A DNA stretch of 56,319 nt from Alphaproteobacteria bacterium (GCA_009909005.1 JAAAOG010000209.1:1-56319); one strand, 5' to 3'. Numbered from the stretch's first letter, positions 10,371-17,782 are shown. Translations and numbers: made by a program. Notes: generated from the letters alone by a model not told the origin.

Positions 10371-10397
10371 GAAAAACGCCTCCACGGAGGGAGGCGT
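10371..10397 (-). terminator. Intrinsic terminator, minus strand, upstream of phoH
   Basis: ACGCCTCC (10376-10383) and GGAGGCGT (10390-10397) form a perfect 8-bp stem with a 6-base loop. Read on the minus strand the stem is followed by TTTTTCGTTT. It lies only about 50 bases before the phoH start, so it ends a transcript arriving from the right, or acts as an attenuator in the phoH leader. Confidence 0.75.
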
Positions 10398-10572
10398 CGG
10401 CGACTCGGGCCTTGGGGACGTTCGGCAGCGGCAGCATGGCGGCAAGCCGGCAAGGGCTGCCGGGGCTGGGCGTCGGCCTGAGGGGTTTCGGCGTCATGGT
10501 CGCATCCCGGCCCGCGCTGTGTCCGTCCGGCCGGCGCGACGACCGCGCGGCCCGATAATCGGAACCCTAGCC

Positions 10573-10590
10573 GATTCCGGGGCCGGAATC
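10573..10590. repeat. 18-bp palindrome
   Basis: GATTCCGG and CCGGAATC are separated by GG. On the plus strand it is followed by ACTATCTTTT, which resembles a weak terminator; it could equally be an operator. There is no independent support for either role. Confidence 0.45.
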
Positions 10591-10716
10591 ACTATCTTTT
10601 GTGTGACGTTTCGGTTTGACCCACGAGATGCGTGATTGGCGTCAACAAACCGTCATAGTTGTCGAGCGGGGCGGGCCATTTCGGGAAGCTCTCCGGCGGG
10701 ACGGCGTACCGCACGC

Positions 10717-11157
10717 TCAGGTCAGCTCCGCCAGGGCGTGGCGCACCACCTGCACGATCTCCGTGGCGAACGGGCCCGGATCCCGGCGGTCGCCATCCTG
10801 CAGCTCGGCCAGCTCGATGGTCGTCGTCGGGACGGCCAGCGCCACCTTTTCCAGGAGCGCGTCGCTGAGCAGGGCGGTGGCCGGCAGCCCCTCGCGGGCT
10901 GCCGCCAGTGCGCGCCAGTCGCGCAGGGCCGCAGCGACGGCGCTGGCGATCTGGGCGGCCTCCTCCTGGTCCTTGCGGTCGCGATAGAGCACCAGAAGAT
11001 GCCAGGCCCCCTCGGCATAGGCGGTTTCGACCCGATCGACCTCGACGGCACGGAGGAAGGCGGACACCGCCCGTTCGTCATCGGCGCCGCCGGTCTCCGG
11101 GGCGGAACTCCCGGCGGCGCTGTTGCGGATGCGGAAGGTGCGGACTTGCACTGTCAT
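10717..11157 (-). CDS. HRDC-domain-containing protein
   Basis: 146 residues. The second half (about 75-125; ALRDWRALAAAREGLPATAL then LSDALLEKVALAVPTTTIEL) matches the HRDC helical fold of RecQ helicases and RNase D, which binds nucleic acid. No helicase or nuclease domain is attached. The N-terminal half, with FLRAVEVDRVETAYAEGAWHLLVLYRD, looks like a small alpha/beta domain common to stand-alone bacterial HRDC proteins. Starts at the ATG at 11157 with an AGGG-type ribosome-binding site. Function unknown; a role in RNA or DNA binding is inferred. Confidence 0.7.
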   Translation of the reverse strand: MTVQVRTFRIRNSAAGSSAPETGGADDERAVSAFLRAVEVDRVETAYAEGAWHLLVLYRDRKDQEEAAQIASAVAAALRDWRALAAAREGLPATALLSDALLEKVALAVPTTTIELAELQDGDRRDPGPFATEIVQVVRHALAELT

Positions 11158-11259
11158 CGGCCCTGACCCTTTTTGCGGAGTCCGAGCCTGCCGCCATGAG
11201 GTTAAGAAACCGTAGGGACGATCCGGCGCCGGGCGCAGATCGTCCCCTTTGCCGCGATT

Positions 11260-11697
11260 TTACCAGGCATGTTCCCAGACAGCGCGGCGCAACTCGGCTT
11301 CGTGGTCGATCTCGGCGACCTCATCGCCGATGAAATCGCGCATGGAGACGACGCCGACAAGGGAGTCGCCCCGCATGACCGGGAGATGGCGCAGGTCGTT
11401 GTCCTTCATCTCCGCCAAGGCCTGGCGAACCGTGCTGTCGGGCGAAATGACCACGGGATGTTTCGTCATCACGTCGGACAGAGCCAGGGAATCGGGATCC
11501 CCACCGGGGGCAACCACGCGGTTGATGAGATCACGCTCCGTGAAGATACCCTCGACATGAGTGTTGCCAGTGGTGATGACGACCGAGGCGACATGTTTTT
11601 GCGACATCAGCTTCGCCGCGTCGCGGACCGTCGCGTCGGGCGGCAGGGTGGCGACGAACTGATCGCGAAGGACCTGTGCGATAGTGCGATTGAGCAT
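11260..11697 (-). CDS. CBS domain-pair protein
   Basis: 145 residues made almost wholly of two CBS motifs (about 8-60 and 72-130): ATVRDAAKLMSQKHVASVVI and STVRQALAEMKDNDLRHLPV. CBS pairs bind adenosine nucleotides such as AMP, ATP or S-adenosylmethionine and act as sensors; stand-alone versions are common in alphaproteobacteria. AGGAG is eight bases upstream of the ATG. It is transcribed away from the MgtC-like gene, across a gap of about 160 bases that may hold both promoters. The regulated partner is not evident. Confidence 0.88.
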   Translation of the reverse strand: MLNRTIAQVLRDQFVATLPPDATVRDAAKLMSQKHVASVVITTGNTHVEGIFTERDLINRVVAPGGDPDSLALSDVMTKHPVVISPDSTVRQALAEMKDNDLRHLPVMRGDSLVGVVSMRDFIGDEVAEIDHEAELRRAVWEHAW

Positions 11698-11862
11698 GAG
11701 CCATCTCCTTGCTTTAAAACCCCACTATATATTGGGATATAAAGGGCCGTTGCAGGTGGGCCGGATGCACGCATGCGGCATTTGGCCCGCGGCGGGGATC
11801 ACACTGACGGCCGACGGGCGTTGTCCCTGAGGCGATCGACGAAGACATCGACGAAGACGAGG

Positions 11863-12348
11863 ATGGGCGGTCCGGTGGACCTGACACTGCAAGACATTGC
11901 GCTTAGGCTGGCCGCGGCGGTGGGGTTCGGGATGCTGCTGGGCCTGGACCGGGAGCTGCGGGGCAAATCGGCCGGGATGCGCACCCATATGCTGGTGGCG
12001 CTGGGCGCAGCCCTGACGGCCCTGGTCTCCCTGGCGCTTTACGAAGACCTTCTGGCGGCCAACCCGGATACCCGGGCCGATCCTCTGCGCATCATCGAAG
12101 GGGTCATCGGCGGCATCGGCTTTCTCGGGGCGGGCGCCATTATCCGCGGCGGCGGCAATGTCCGCGGCATGACGTCGGCGGCGAACATCTGGCTTTGCGG
12201 CGCGATCGGCCTCGCCTGTGGCGTCGGCTTCTTTCGTTTGGCCGGCATGGCCTTCGTGTTTACGTTCGTCATTCTGACAGTGCTCCAGTTCTTTGAAAAA
12301 CTGGCAAAGGCACCGGAGCGCAAGGATAGTCCGTCCGGCGACACTTAA
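11863..12348 (+). CDS. MgtC/SapB family membrane protein
   Basis: About 161 residues. The family signature runs through LRLAAAVGFGMLLGLDREL, KSAGMRTHMLVALGAAL and IIEGVIGGIGFLGAGAII, then GMTSAANIWLCGAIGLACG. Four to five membrane helices are predicted. MgtC-type proteins are linked to Mg2+ limitation and F1Fo-ATPase control in pathogens; other members have unknown functions. The C-terminal cytoplasmic domain of full MgtC is absent, so this is the short membrane form. The start could also be the GTG at 11875. An IS element has inserted about 70 bases after its stop without interrupting it. Confidence 0.85.
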   Translation: MGGPVDLTLQDIALRLAAAVGFGMLLGLDRELRGKSAGMRTHMLVALGAALTALVSLALYEDLLAANPDTRADPLRIIEGVIGGIGFLGAGAIIRGGGNVRGMTSAANIWLCGAIGLACGVGFFRLAGMAFVFTFVILTVLQFFEKLAKAPERKDSPSGDT

Positions 12349-12384
12349 AAAGAATGCAAAGAATTTCCCGACGATTGTGCTGAT

Positions 12385-12408
12385 AATCCGTTTTTTGAAA
12401 TGCGGATT
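12385..12408 (+). terminator. Weak hairpin after the MgtC-like gene
   Basis: AATCCG and CGGATT pair across a 12-base loop and are followed by TTCG. The short stem and poor T run make this only a possible terminator for the MgtC-like gene. It ends nine bases before the target duplication of the adjoining IS. Confidence 0.3.
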
Positions 12409-12419
12409 TTCGACTCTTA

Positions 12420-12437
12420 GAGTCTGTTTCAAAACTC
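12420..12437 (+). repeat. Left terminal inverted repeat of the IS5-family element
   Basis: 18 bp, matching the right end at 16 positions when reverse-complemented. Preceded by the TTA target duplication at 12417-12419. Confidence 0.85.
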
Positions 12438-13190
12438 GACATACCGAGCCAGCCTCCGTGACATGAGTTTAATCATGGCAGCGTAGATGAAGCAAAGGGC
12501 GTTTTCAGCGTATCGTTCAAAATCCTTTGAAAGCCTGCGGTTGATGCCGAGCCATGCGAAAGTCCGCTCTACAATCCATCGTTTTGGCAGGACAACAAAT
12601 CCTTTGGCCTGATCGGAGCGTTTGACGATTTCAATGGGCCGCGGGCTGTTGCTTTGGGCTATCGGCCCGGCATAGGCGCCATCTGCGACAACTTTTTCGA
12701 TGAACGGAAACCGCGCCGTTATTTTATCCAGAGCCAAAGCCGCGCCGTCACGATCCTGAATACCTGCGGAATGGACGTTTGCCTTGAGAACCATGCCGAG
12801 AATATCAACAACGATGTGGCGCTTGCGGCCCTTGACATTTTTGCCCGCATCAAAGCCGACATCGCCCCGCGCATCAGAGCCGGTCTTTGTGGATTGCGCG
12901 TCAATGATTGCCAGTGTCGGACTTTCTTCCCGCCCTTTCAGTTCACGGACGGCCCGGTACAGAGCATCATGGATGCACTCCCAGGTTCCATCTTTTCGCC
13001 AGTCCCGGAAATAGCGGTAAACTGTTTGCCACGGCGGAAAATTCTTGGGCAGCATATCCCACTGGCAACCTGATTGCAGCAAGTAGAAAAGGGCATTGAT
13101 CGCAGACCTCAAACATTTTGTGCGCGGACGGCCTGTTTCAGCAGGCGGCGGCAGGAGCGGCTCGATTTTTCCCCATTCCGCATCTGTCAT
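12429..13190 (-). CDS. IS5-family DDE transposase
   Basis: 253 residues from the ATG at 13190. Catalytic residues: D97 in LAIIDAQS, D170 in KVVADGAYAG and E208 in RWIVERTFAWLGINRRL, the IS5-type Y-R-K region being RRLSKDFE. The N-terminal DUF4096-like segment (TDAEWGKIEPLLPPP) is present. Codons upstream to 13253 stay open and read IVWTPDTRKQYARDRQGYASD, similar to the MVWTPETR start of relatives. The strong AAGGAGG at 13259-13265 sits five bases before an ATC at 13253, where relatives have ATG, so translation may begin at a non-standard codon or start late at 13190. The 3' end runs into the left inverted repeat, which is common in this subgroup. Confidence 0.9.
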   Translation of the reverse strand: MTDAEWGKIEPLLPPPAETGRPRTKCLRSAINALFYLLQSGCQWDMLPKNFPPWQTVYRYFRDWRKDGTWECIHDALYRAVRELKGREESPTLAIIDAQSTKTGSDARGDVGFDAGKNVKGRKRHIVVDILGMVLKANVHSAGIQDRDGAALALDKITARFPFIEKVVADGAYAGPIAQSNSPRPIEIVKRSDQAKGFVVLPKRWIVERTFAWLGINRRLSKDFERYAENALCFIYAAMIKLMSRRLARYVEF

Positions 13191-13380
13191 ATCGCTTGCG
13201 TAACCTTGACGGTCACGGGCATACTGTTTGCGAGTGTCGGGTGTCCATACGATATGATCCTCCTTGTTAAGCTTTGAACACTTACAAGTGAATCAAAAGG
13301 ATAGCCCGAACTCAACCTTTAAAGGCTTATGATCGAAAGAAAATAACCTTTCTTATTAAAATAGAAAAATTGAATTTTAT

Positions 13381-14202
13381 ATGATGCATTATTACGCCAG
13401 AGCAGAGCTACAAAAAGATTTCAACGGGCTGGGCCTACAGCCCGGCGACACAGTCATGCTCCATGCTTCTATTAAATCTGTAGGCCAAGTCGCGGGCGGG
13501 GCTGACGAAATTTTATACGCACTTGAGGATTCAATCTCTCCGGGCGGTACAATCCTTATGTACGTGGGATGCGAAACAGGGTTCGATGAAATAGGACGTG
13601 GACGACTGTCTCCGCAAGAAGAAGATCAATTACTCAAGAAGCAGCCTATTTTTGATTATAATACAGCACGTGCCTGCCGTGAATTTGGTGCGCTTGCCGA
13701 AATCTTCCGTACGCAGCCAAATACAATTACAAGCAAGCAAGTTGGCTCGCGCATGGCGGCCAGAGGTAAAAATGCAGCCGCGCTTTTAGCCAATCATCCT
13801 ATCCACTACTCGTATGGCAAAGGCTCACCGTTAGACAAACTGCTGGATATGGAAGGCAAGATTTTACTGCTTGGTTCTGATCATGATGCAGTAACATTCT
13901 TGCACTATGTTGAACATATAATAGATGTCCCCGATAAAAAAATTGCCCGATACAAGGTCCCTCTTGAGAAAGATGGGCAAAGAGTATGGGTGGAGATGGA
14001 AGAGTATAATACGGCTGGTGACGGCGTCCACAAGAATTGGCCAGATCGTTTTTTCGCCAAAATTATTGATAGCTTTTTGTCATCCACAAATAATCAGGGC
14101 GGTAAAATTGGGAATGCGAAGAGCCATGTCATAGAAACAAAACCCCTGATGACCTACGCTTCAGATGTTATGGTGAAAGCCGGCCAACAAACGTTGGGCT
14201 GA
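13381..14202 (+). CDS. AAC(3)-type aminoglycoside N-acetyltransferase (IS passenger)
   Basis: 273 residues of the antibiotic_NAT family, which transfers acetyl from acetyl-CoA to the 3-amino group of 2-deoxystreptamine aminoglycosides; some relatives act on other amines. Visible family motifs are GDTVMLHASIKSVG, SPGGTILMYVG, a region corresponding to the HP-S-A-G segment (SRMAARGKNAAALLANHPI), and GKILLLGSDHDAVTFLHYVEH, containing the histidine and glutamate near the active site. Base composition is much lower in GC than the host genome. It lies within the inverted repeats of an IS5-family element, opposite the transposase. AT-rich DNA before the ATG could hold a promoter, but the ribosome-binding site is poor. 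Substrate is not determinable from sequence. Confidence 0.82.
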   Translation: MMHYYARAELQKDFNGLGLQPGDTVMLHASIKSVGQVAGGADEILYALEDSISPGGTILMYVGCETGFDEIGRGRLSPQEEDQLLKKQPIFDYNTARACREFGALAEIFRTQPNTITSKQVGSRMAARGKNAAALLANHPIHYSYGKGSPLDKLLDMEGKILLLGSDHDAVTFLHYVEHIIDVPDKKIARYKVPLEKDGQRVWVEMEEYNTAGDGVHKNWPDRFFAKIIDSFLSSTNNQGGKIGNAKSHVIETKPLMTYASDVMVKAGQQTLG

Positions 14203-14218
14203 GTTTTGAAAAAGACAC
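14201..14218 (-). repeat. Right terminal inverted repeat of the IS5-family element
   Basis: 18 bp, overlapping the last two bases of the acetyltransferase stop codon. Followed by the TTA target duplication at 14219-14221. Confidence 0.85.
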
Positions 14219-14359
14219 TTATAGAACAATATTGATGAACTCGCCTGTCTGGTAGGTGTGTCCAGGAAGGAGCTCCGGTCATTGGCAATCACGCCGGCAA
14301 ATTTCGAATGCATGCGCGGGCGTGGCTTTCACGGTTTTCGGGGCTGCAAGACCGCATTG

Positions 14360-14411
14360 TTAACCGATTTCCGTGACGACCGTCTTTTAATCTCGCGTAA
14401 GGAAGACTTAA
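14360..14411 (+). promoter_or_regulatory. Cluster of TTAA half-sites upstream of sciP
   Basis: TTAA occurs at 14360, 14387 and 14408, two of them as TTAACC, within 52 bases and 90-140 bases before sciP. The CtrA box is TTAA-N7-TTAA; the middle copy is followed at N6 by GTAA. No perfect full site is present. CtrA control of sciP is known in Caulobacter, so candidate binding is plausible but unproved. Confidence 0.4.
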
Positions 14412-14422
14412 CCGGTTGATTT

Positions 14423-14440
14423 AGGCTTTTTTTAAAGCCG
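14423..14440. repeat. Short palindrome in the sciP leader
   Basis: GGCTTT and AAAGCC flank four T bases. No T run follows on either strand, so it is not a standard terminator. It lies about 60 bases before the sciP start. Confidence 0.4.
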
Positions 14441-14496
14441 GCGGCATAGTTTGCCGGGCAGGAAATGACACAGCGCCGCTTTTGAAGAGACGATCC

Positions 14497-14805
14497 ATGT
14501 CGCATGATGCCAAAGACTGCGTCCGGTCGGTCATCGGGCCGGACGGCCAGCCGCTCAGCCTCGACAGCCTGCCACCGCCCAACACCAAGAGGTGGGTCAG
14601 CCGCCGCAAGGCCGAAGTGGTGGCCGCCGTCCGGGCCGGCCTGCTGACATTGGAGGAGGCCTGCGCGCGCTATAATATTTCGACCGAAGAATTTCTATCC
14701 TGGCAGCGGCTGATCGACAATCATGGCGTCCGCGGCCTGCGGGTGACCCGGCTCCAGCATTACCGTCAGACCGGTGCCCAAGGTGACTATGCCACGCGGC
14801 ATTAA
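14497..14805 (+). CDS. sciP: CtrA inhibitor SciP (DUF1153)
   Basis: 102 residues. The core LPPPNTKRWVSRRKAEVVAAV, then GLLTLEEACARYNISTEEFLSWQRLIDNHGVRGLRVTRLQHYR is the DUF1153/SciP signature with a helix-turn-helix-like middle. In Caulobacter SciP binds CtrA at its target promoters and blocks transcription in swarmer cells, including flagellar genes. Start at the ATG at 14497 with GAAGAGA upstream; a TTG at 14482 in frame is less likely. It sits directly before the fliF operon, so the regulator and its presumed targets are neighbours. The family is firm; the local regulatory loop is inferred. Confidence 0.9.
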   Translation: MSHDAKDCVRSVIGPDGQPLSLDSLPPPNTKRWVSRRKAEVVAAVRAGLLTLEEACARYNISTEEFLSWQRLIDNHGVRGLRVTRLQHYRQTGAQGDYATRH

Positions 14806-14818
14806 TCATCGCCGTCAC

Positions 14819-14851
14819 GCCGGACGCCGGCCCGGTCGGGCGGCGTCCGGC
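14819..14851 (+). terminator. GC-rich hairpin after sciP
   Basis: GCCGGACGCC and GGCGTCCGGC form a perfect 10-bp outer stem, extended inward by GCCCG/CGGGC with one bulge. It begins 14 bases after the sciP stop. No T run follows; a second hairpin, GCCGGCT/AGCCGGC, comes soon after. Possibly a transcription end or a barrier before fliF. Confidence 0.4.
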
Positions 14852-14951
14852 CGATGCGGCCGGCTCCATCGCCGCAGCCGGCCTCCGGGAAGACCGGTGG
14901 TGACTTGAACGCGGCGGTGGCATCGGCGAGTAGGCAAGATTTGCCGGGACG

Positions 14952-14966
14952 TTAACCCTCTCTTCA
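14952..14966 (+). promoter_or_regulatory. Candidate degenerate CtrA box upstream of fliF
   Basis: TTAA-N7-TTCA, matching seven of eight fixed positions of the CtrA consensus TTAA-N7-TTAA. It lies 55-70 bases before the fliF GTG. In Caulobacter the fliF operon is a CtrA-dependent class II operon. No convincing sigma-54 -24/-12 element was found here. Confidence 0.4.
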
Positions 14967-15020
14967 TGACGACGCTCCTACGGTCATCGCACGAACCGGC
15001 ATGGCCAAGGACGCGGCACA

Positions 15021-16715
15021 GTGAACGGATTTCTGCAAACCCTCCGCAATCTCGGCCCGCTCCGGCTGGGCGCGATTGCCGGCGTTGGCATCCTGCTTCT
15101 CGGGTTCCTCCTCTACCTGGCAACGAGCATGTCCAATGGCGACATGGCGTTGCTTTACAGCGACCTCGAACTCAACGACAGCGGCGAAGTGGTCTCGCAG
15201 CTGGAATCGATGAACGTCCCGTTCGAGGTGACCCAGGACGGCGCCACCATCCACGTCCCGGCCGACCAGGTCGACCGCATTCGTCTTGCCATGGCGCAGG
15301 AGGGCCTGCCACGCGGCGGCTCCCTGGGCTATGAGATCTTCGACGAGAGCGACGGTTTCGGCACGACCAATTTCATCCAGAACATCAACCGGCTGAGGGC
15401 GCTGGAAGGCGAGCTGGCACGGACCATTGCAACGATCGAGCAGGTGCGCCGCGCCCGCGTCCATCTCGTTCTGCCGGAGCGCGAGCTGTTCAGCCGGGAC
15501 GAGCAGGAGCCGTCCGCCTCGGTGTTTCTGCAGCTGACCGGCGGCTCGCTTGAGGCCAGCCGCATCACCGCGATCCGCCATATGGTTGCCTCGGCGGTGC
15601 CGCGGCTGGAGCCGGACGCGATTTCCGTGGTCGACGATCACGGCAATCTCCTGGCCCGCGGCCCGGGCAGCAATCCCGAAGATATGATGATGGCGACGGT
15701 GGAGCAGCTCCGGCGCGAGCAGGAGGAGCGGCTGGCCCGCCAGCTCGAGGCGCTGTTGTCCCGCTCGGTCGGCCGCGGCCGCGTCCTTGCCCGGGTCTCG
15801 GTCGAGATGGACTTCGACCGGGTCGAGAGCAACGCTGAAATCTTCGACCCTGAGAGCCAGGTCGCGCGTTCCACCACCTTTGTCGAGGAAGAGAGCTCCT
15901 CGAGCGACGGGCAGGGCAGCGACCCGGTCACCGTCGGCGGCAATCTGCCGGAGGCCGAGGACCTGGGTGCCGTCGGCGAAGCCGGTTCGGCCAGCGAGAC
16001 CAGCCGGGTCGAGGAGACCACGAATTTCGAGATCAGCCGCCGTGTCGAGACGCGGGTCCGGGAGGCCGGCTCGATCAACCGTCTGTCGGTCGCGGTGATG
16101 GTCGACGGCATCTACAGCCAGGGCCCGGACGGCCAGGTCGAATACGTGCCGCGCGGCGAGGCGGAAATGGCCCAGCTGGCGGCGCTTGTCCGCTCGGCCG
16201 TTGGTTTCGACGCCAGCCGCGGCGACACCGTCGAAGTCGTCAATATGCGCTTCGTTTCCGAAGACGAGACGCTGCCCGGCCAGGGCGGCCCCGACACGGT
16301 GATGCTCGGCCTGACCAATGACGACATCCTGCACCTCTTCGAAATCGTGGTGCTGGCCGTCGTCGCCCTGCTGGTCGTGCTGCTGGTGGTTCGGCCGCTG
16401 GTCACGCGGGCGATGGACGGCGGCGGCGAGCAGCAGGCGGGTGCCGACGACCTCGACAGCCTGCTGACCGACCAGAGCGGCCTGCAGCGGGCGTTGGCCG
16501 GGCCGTCGATGAGCGGCACCGCATCCCTGCCGGCCATCGACGGCCAGGACGGGCAGGACTCCAATGTGGCGGCCGAACTGGATGCCCTGATCGATATCGA
16601 CCAGGTGGAGGGCCGCGTGCGGGCCTCTTCCCTCAAGAAGGTCGGCGAGATCGTCACCAAGCATCCGGAAGAAGCCGTCTCGATCCTCAGAAGCTGGATG
16701 TACCAGGACGCCTGA
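15021..16715 (+). CDS. fliF: Flagellar MS-ring protein FliF
   Basis: 564 residues. Builds the inner-membrane MS ring, the base for rod, rotor and export gate. An N-terminal helix at about 16-37 and a second near 435-458 (FEIVVLAVVALLVVLLVV) bracket a large periplasmic part with ring-building motifs (LYSDLELNDSGEVVSQL; GSLGYEIFDESDGFGTTNFIQ). The C-terminus SSLKKVGEIVTKHPEEAVSI is the FliG-binding tail. GTG start with AAGGA upstream. First gene of the block fliF-fliG-fliH-fliN-flbD-flhA-flhF-flhG-fliK. Confidence 0.96.
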   Translation: MNGFLQTLRNLGPLRLGAIAGVGILLLGFLLYLATSMSNGDMALLYSDLELNDSGEVVSQLESMNVPFEVTQDGATIHVPADQVDRIRLAMAQEGLPRGGSLGYEIFDESDGFGTTNFIQNINRLRALEGELARTIATIEQVRRARVHLVLPERELFSRDEQEPSASVFLQLTGGSLEASRITAIRHMVASAVPRLEPDAISVVDDHGNLLARGPGSNPEDMMMATVEQLRREQEERLARQLEALLSRSVGRGRVLARVSVEMDFDRVESNAEIFDPESQVARSTTFVEEESSSSDGQGSDPVTVGGNLPEAEDLGAVGEAGSASETSRVEETTNFEISRRVETRVREAGSINRLSVAVMVDGIYSQGPDGQVEYVPRGEAEMAQLAALVRSAVGFDASRGDTVEVVNMRFVSEDETLPGQGGPDTVMLGLTNDDILHLFEIVVLAVVALLVVLLVVRPLVTRAMDGGGEQQAGADDLDSLLTDQSGLQRALAGPSMSGTASLPAIDGQDGQDSNVAAELDALIDIDQVEGRVRASSLKKVGEIVTKHPEEAVSILRSWMYQDA

Positions 16716-16756
16716 CGCGCCCCGAGGCGCGCTGCCGAAAAGGTTAGGAGTAAAAA

Positions 16757-17782
16757 ATGGCAGGTATTCGCGTTCGCGAGGACTATCGCAGCCTGTCGGG
16801 TCCCGAGAAAGCCGCCATATTGATGCTTGCGCTTGGGGAAGAGCATGCCTCCCATCTCTTCGTCTACATGGATGACGAGGAGATCAAGGAACTGTCCCAG
16901 ACCATGGCCAATCTCGGCACGATCAGCTCGACCCTGGTCGAAAGACTCTGCGTCGAGTTCGCCGAACAGCTCTCCACGACCGGCTCTCTGGTCGGCACCT
17001 ATGAGAGCACGGAGCGGCTGCTGCTGAAGGTCATGGGGCGCGACAAGGTCGACACCATCATGGAGGAGATCCGGGGCCCGGCCGGCCGGACCATGTGGGA
17101 GAAGCTCGCCAATGTGAACGAGATGGTGCTGGCCAATTACCTGAAGAACGAATACCCACAGACGGTTGCGGTGGTCTTGTCGAAAATCCGCTCCGACCAT
17201 GCCGCCCGGGTCCTCGGCCTGCTGCCGGAAAGCTTCGCCATGGAAGTGATCATGCGCATGCTGCGCATGGAGGCGGTGCAGAAAGAGGTGCTGGACGATG
17301 TCGAGCGCACCCTCAGGCAGGAGTTCATGTCCAACCTGGCCCGCACCGCGCGCCGCGACGCGCACGAGATGATGGCGGAGATCTTCAACAATCTGGAGCG
17401 GCAGACCGAGAACAAGTTCCTGGCCGCCCTGGAGGAGCGCAACCGCGACAGCGCCGATCGGATCAAGGCGCTGATGTTCACCTTCGAGGACCTGACCCGG
17501 CTCGATACCTCGGGCGTCCAGACGCTGCTGCGGTCGGTCGACAAGGGCAAGCTGGTCATCGCCCTCAAGGGCGCCTCGGAAAGCCTCAAGGACATGTTCT
17601 TCGGCAATATGTCCGAGCGTGCGGGCAAGCTGCTGAAGGAAGAGATGGCGTCGATGGGGCCGGTGCGGCTCAAGGAGGTCGACGAGGCGCAGATGCACAT
17701 GGTGCAAACGGCCAAGGATCTCGCCGCTCGCGGAGAAATCGTGATCTCCGAGGGCAAGGCGGAAGACGAACTCGTTTACTGA
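16757..17782 (+). CDS. fliG: Flagellar motor switch protein FliG
   Basis: 341 residues, family length. FliG sits on FliF and carries the torque-generating C-terminal domain and the CheY-sensitive switch. N-terminal [17 protein letters not shown] binds FliF; the middle-domain EHPQ motif appears as EYPQ ([11 protein letters not shown]); the C-terminal domain carries the charged helix with [16 protein letters not shown], and the end shows [13 protein letters not shown] lies seven bases upstream of the ATG. A small GC hairpin lies in the 41-bp gap after fliF without a T run, so the genes are probably co-transcribed. Confidence 0.96.
   Translation: MAGIRVREDYRSLSGPEKAAILMLALGEEHASHLFVYMDDEEIKELSQTMANLGTISSTLVERLCVEFAEQLSTTGSLVGTYESTERLLLKVMGRDKVDTIMEEIRGPAGRTMWEKLANVNEMVLANYLKNEYPQTVAVVLSKIRSDHAARVLGLLPESFAMEVIMRMLRMEAVQKEVLDDVERTLRQEFMSNLARTARRDAHEMMAEIFNNLERQTENKFLAALEERNRDSADRIKALMFTFEDLTRLDTSGVQTLLRSVDKGKLVIALKGASESLKDMFFGNMSERAGKLLKEEMASMGPVRLKEVDEAQMHMVQTAKDLAARGEIVISEGKAEDELVY

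Larger units (their letters stand above)
10322..10716. other. Intergenic region, 395 bp, with terminator and palindrome
   Basis: The stretch lies between phoH and the HRDC gene, both on the minus strand. It holds an intrinsic terminator reading leftwards (10371-10397) and a perfect palindrome (10573-10590), reported separately. No open reading frame with a ribosome-binding site was recognised. About 300 bases of non-coding DNA upstream of a terminator could encode a small RNA on the minus strand. Confidence 0.5.
12420..14218. mobile_element. IS5-family element (IS1031-like) with an aminoglycoside acetyltransferase passenger gene
   Basis: The element is 1799 bp. The terminal inverted repeats GAGTCTGTTTCAAAACTC (left, 12420-12437) and GAGTTTTGAAAAAGACAC (right, 14201-14218) match at 16 of 18 positions. 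Both ends are flanked by a direct TTA (12417-12419 and 14219-14221). A 3-bp TNA duplication is the known signature of the IS1031 subgroup of IS5. Ordinary members are about 0.9 kb with only a transposase; here a second, oppositely oriented AAC(3)-type gene lies inside the same ends, and its stop codon overlaps the right repeat. This is what a transporter-IS carrying a passenger gene looks like. Confidence 0.85.

Noticed and set aside
10398-10560. A 6S, SRP or tmRNA gene upstream of the phoH terminator.
   Set aside because: None of the conserved segments of those RNAs could be found on either strand; only an unspecified sRNA remains possible.
13266-13300. An internal right end of an ordinary 0.9-kb IS5 element before the acetyltransferase gene.
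   Set aside because: No sequence resembling the 18-bp inverted repeat is found there; the only good match is at 14201-14218 with the TTA duplication.
14952-15020. Sigma-54 promoter for fliF.
   Set aside because: No TGGCAC-N5-TTGC-like element in the region; a CtrA-type box is a better, though still weak, candidate.
16716-16756. Terminator between fliF and fliG (CGCGCC-CCGA-GGCGCG hairpin).
   Set aside because: Only a 6-bp stem and no T run; position inside a tightly spaced operon makes read-through more likely.
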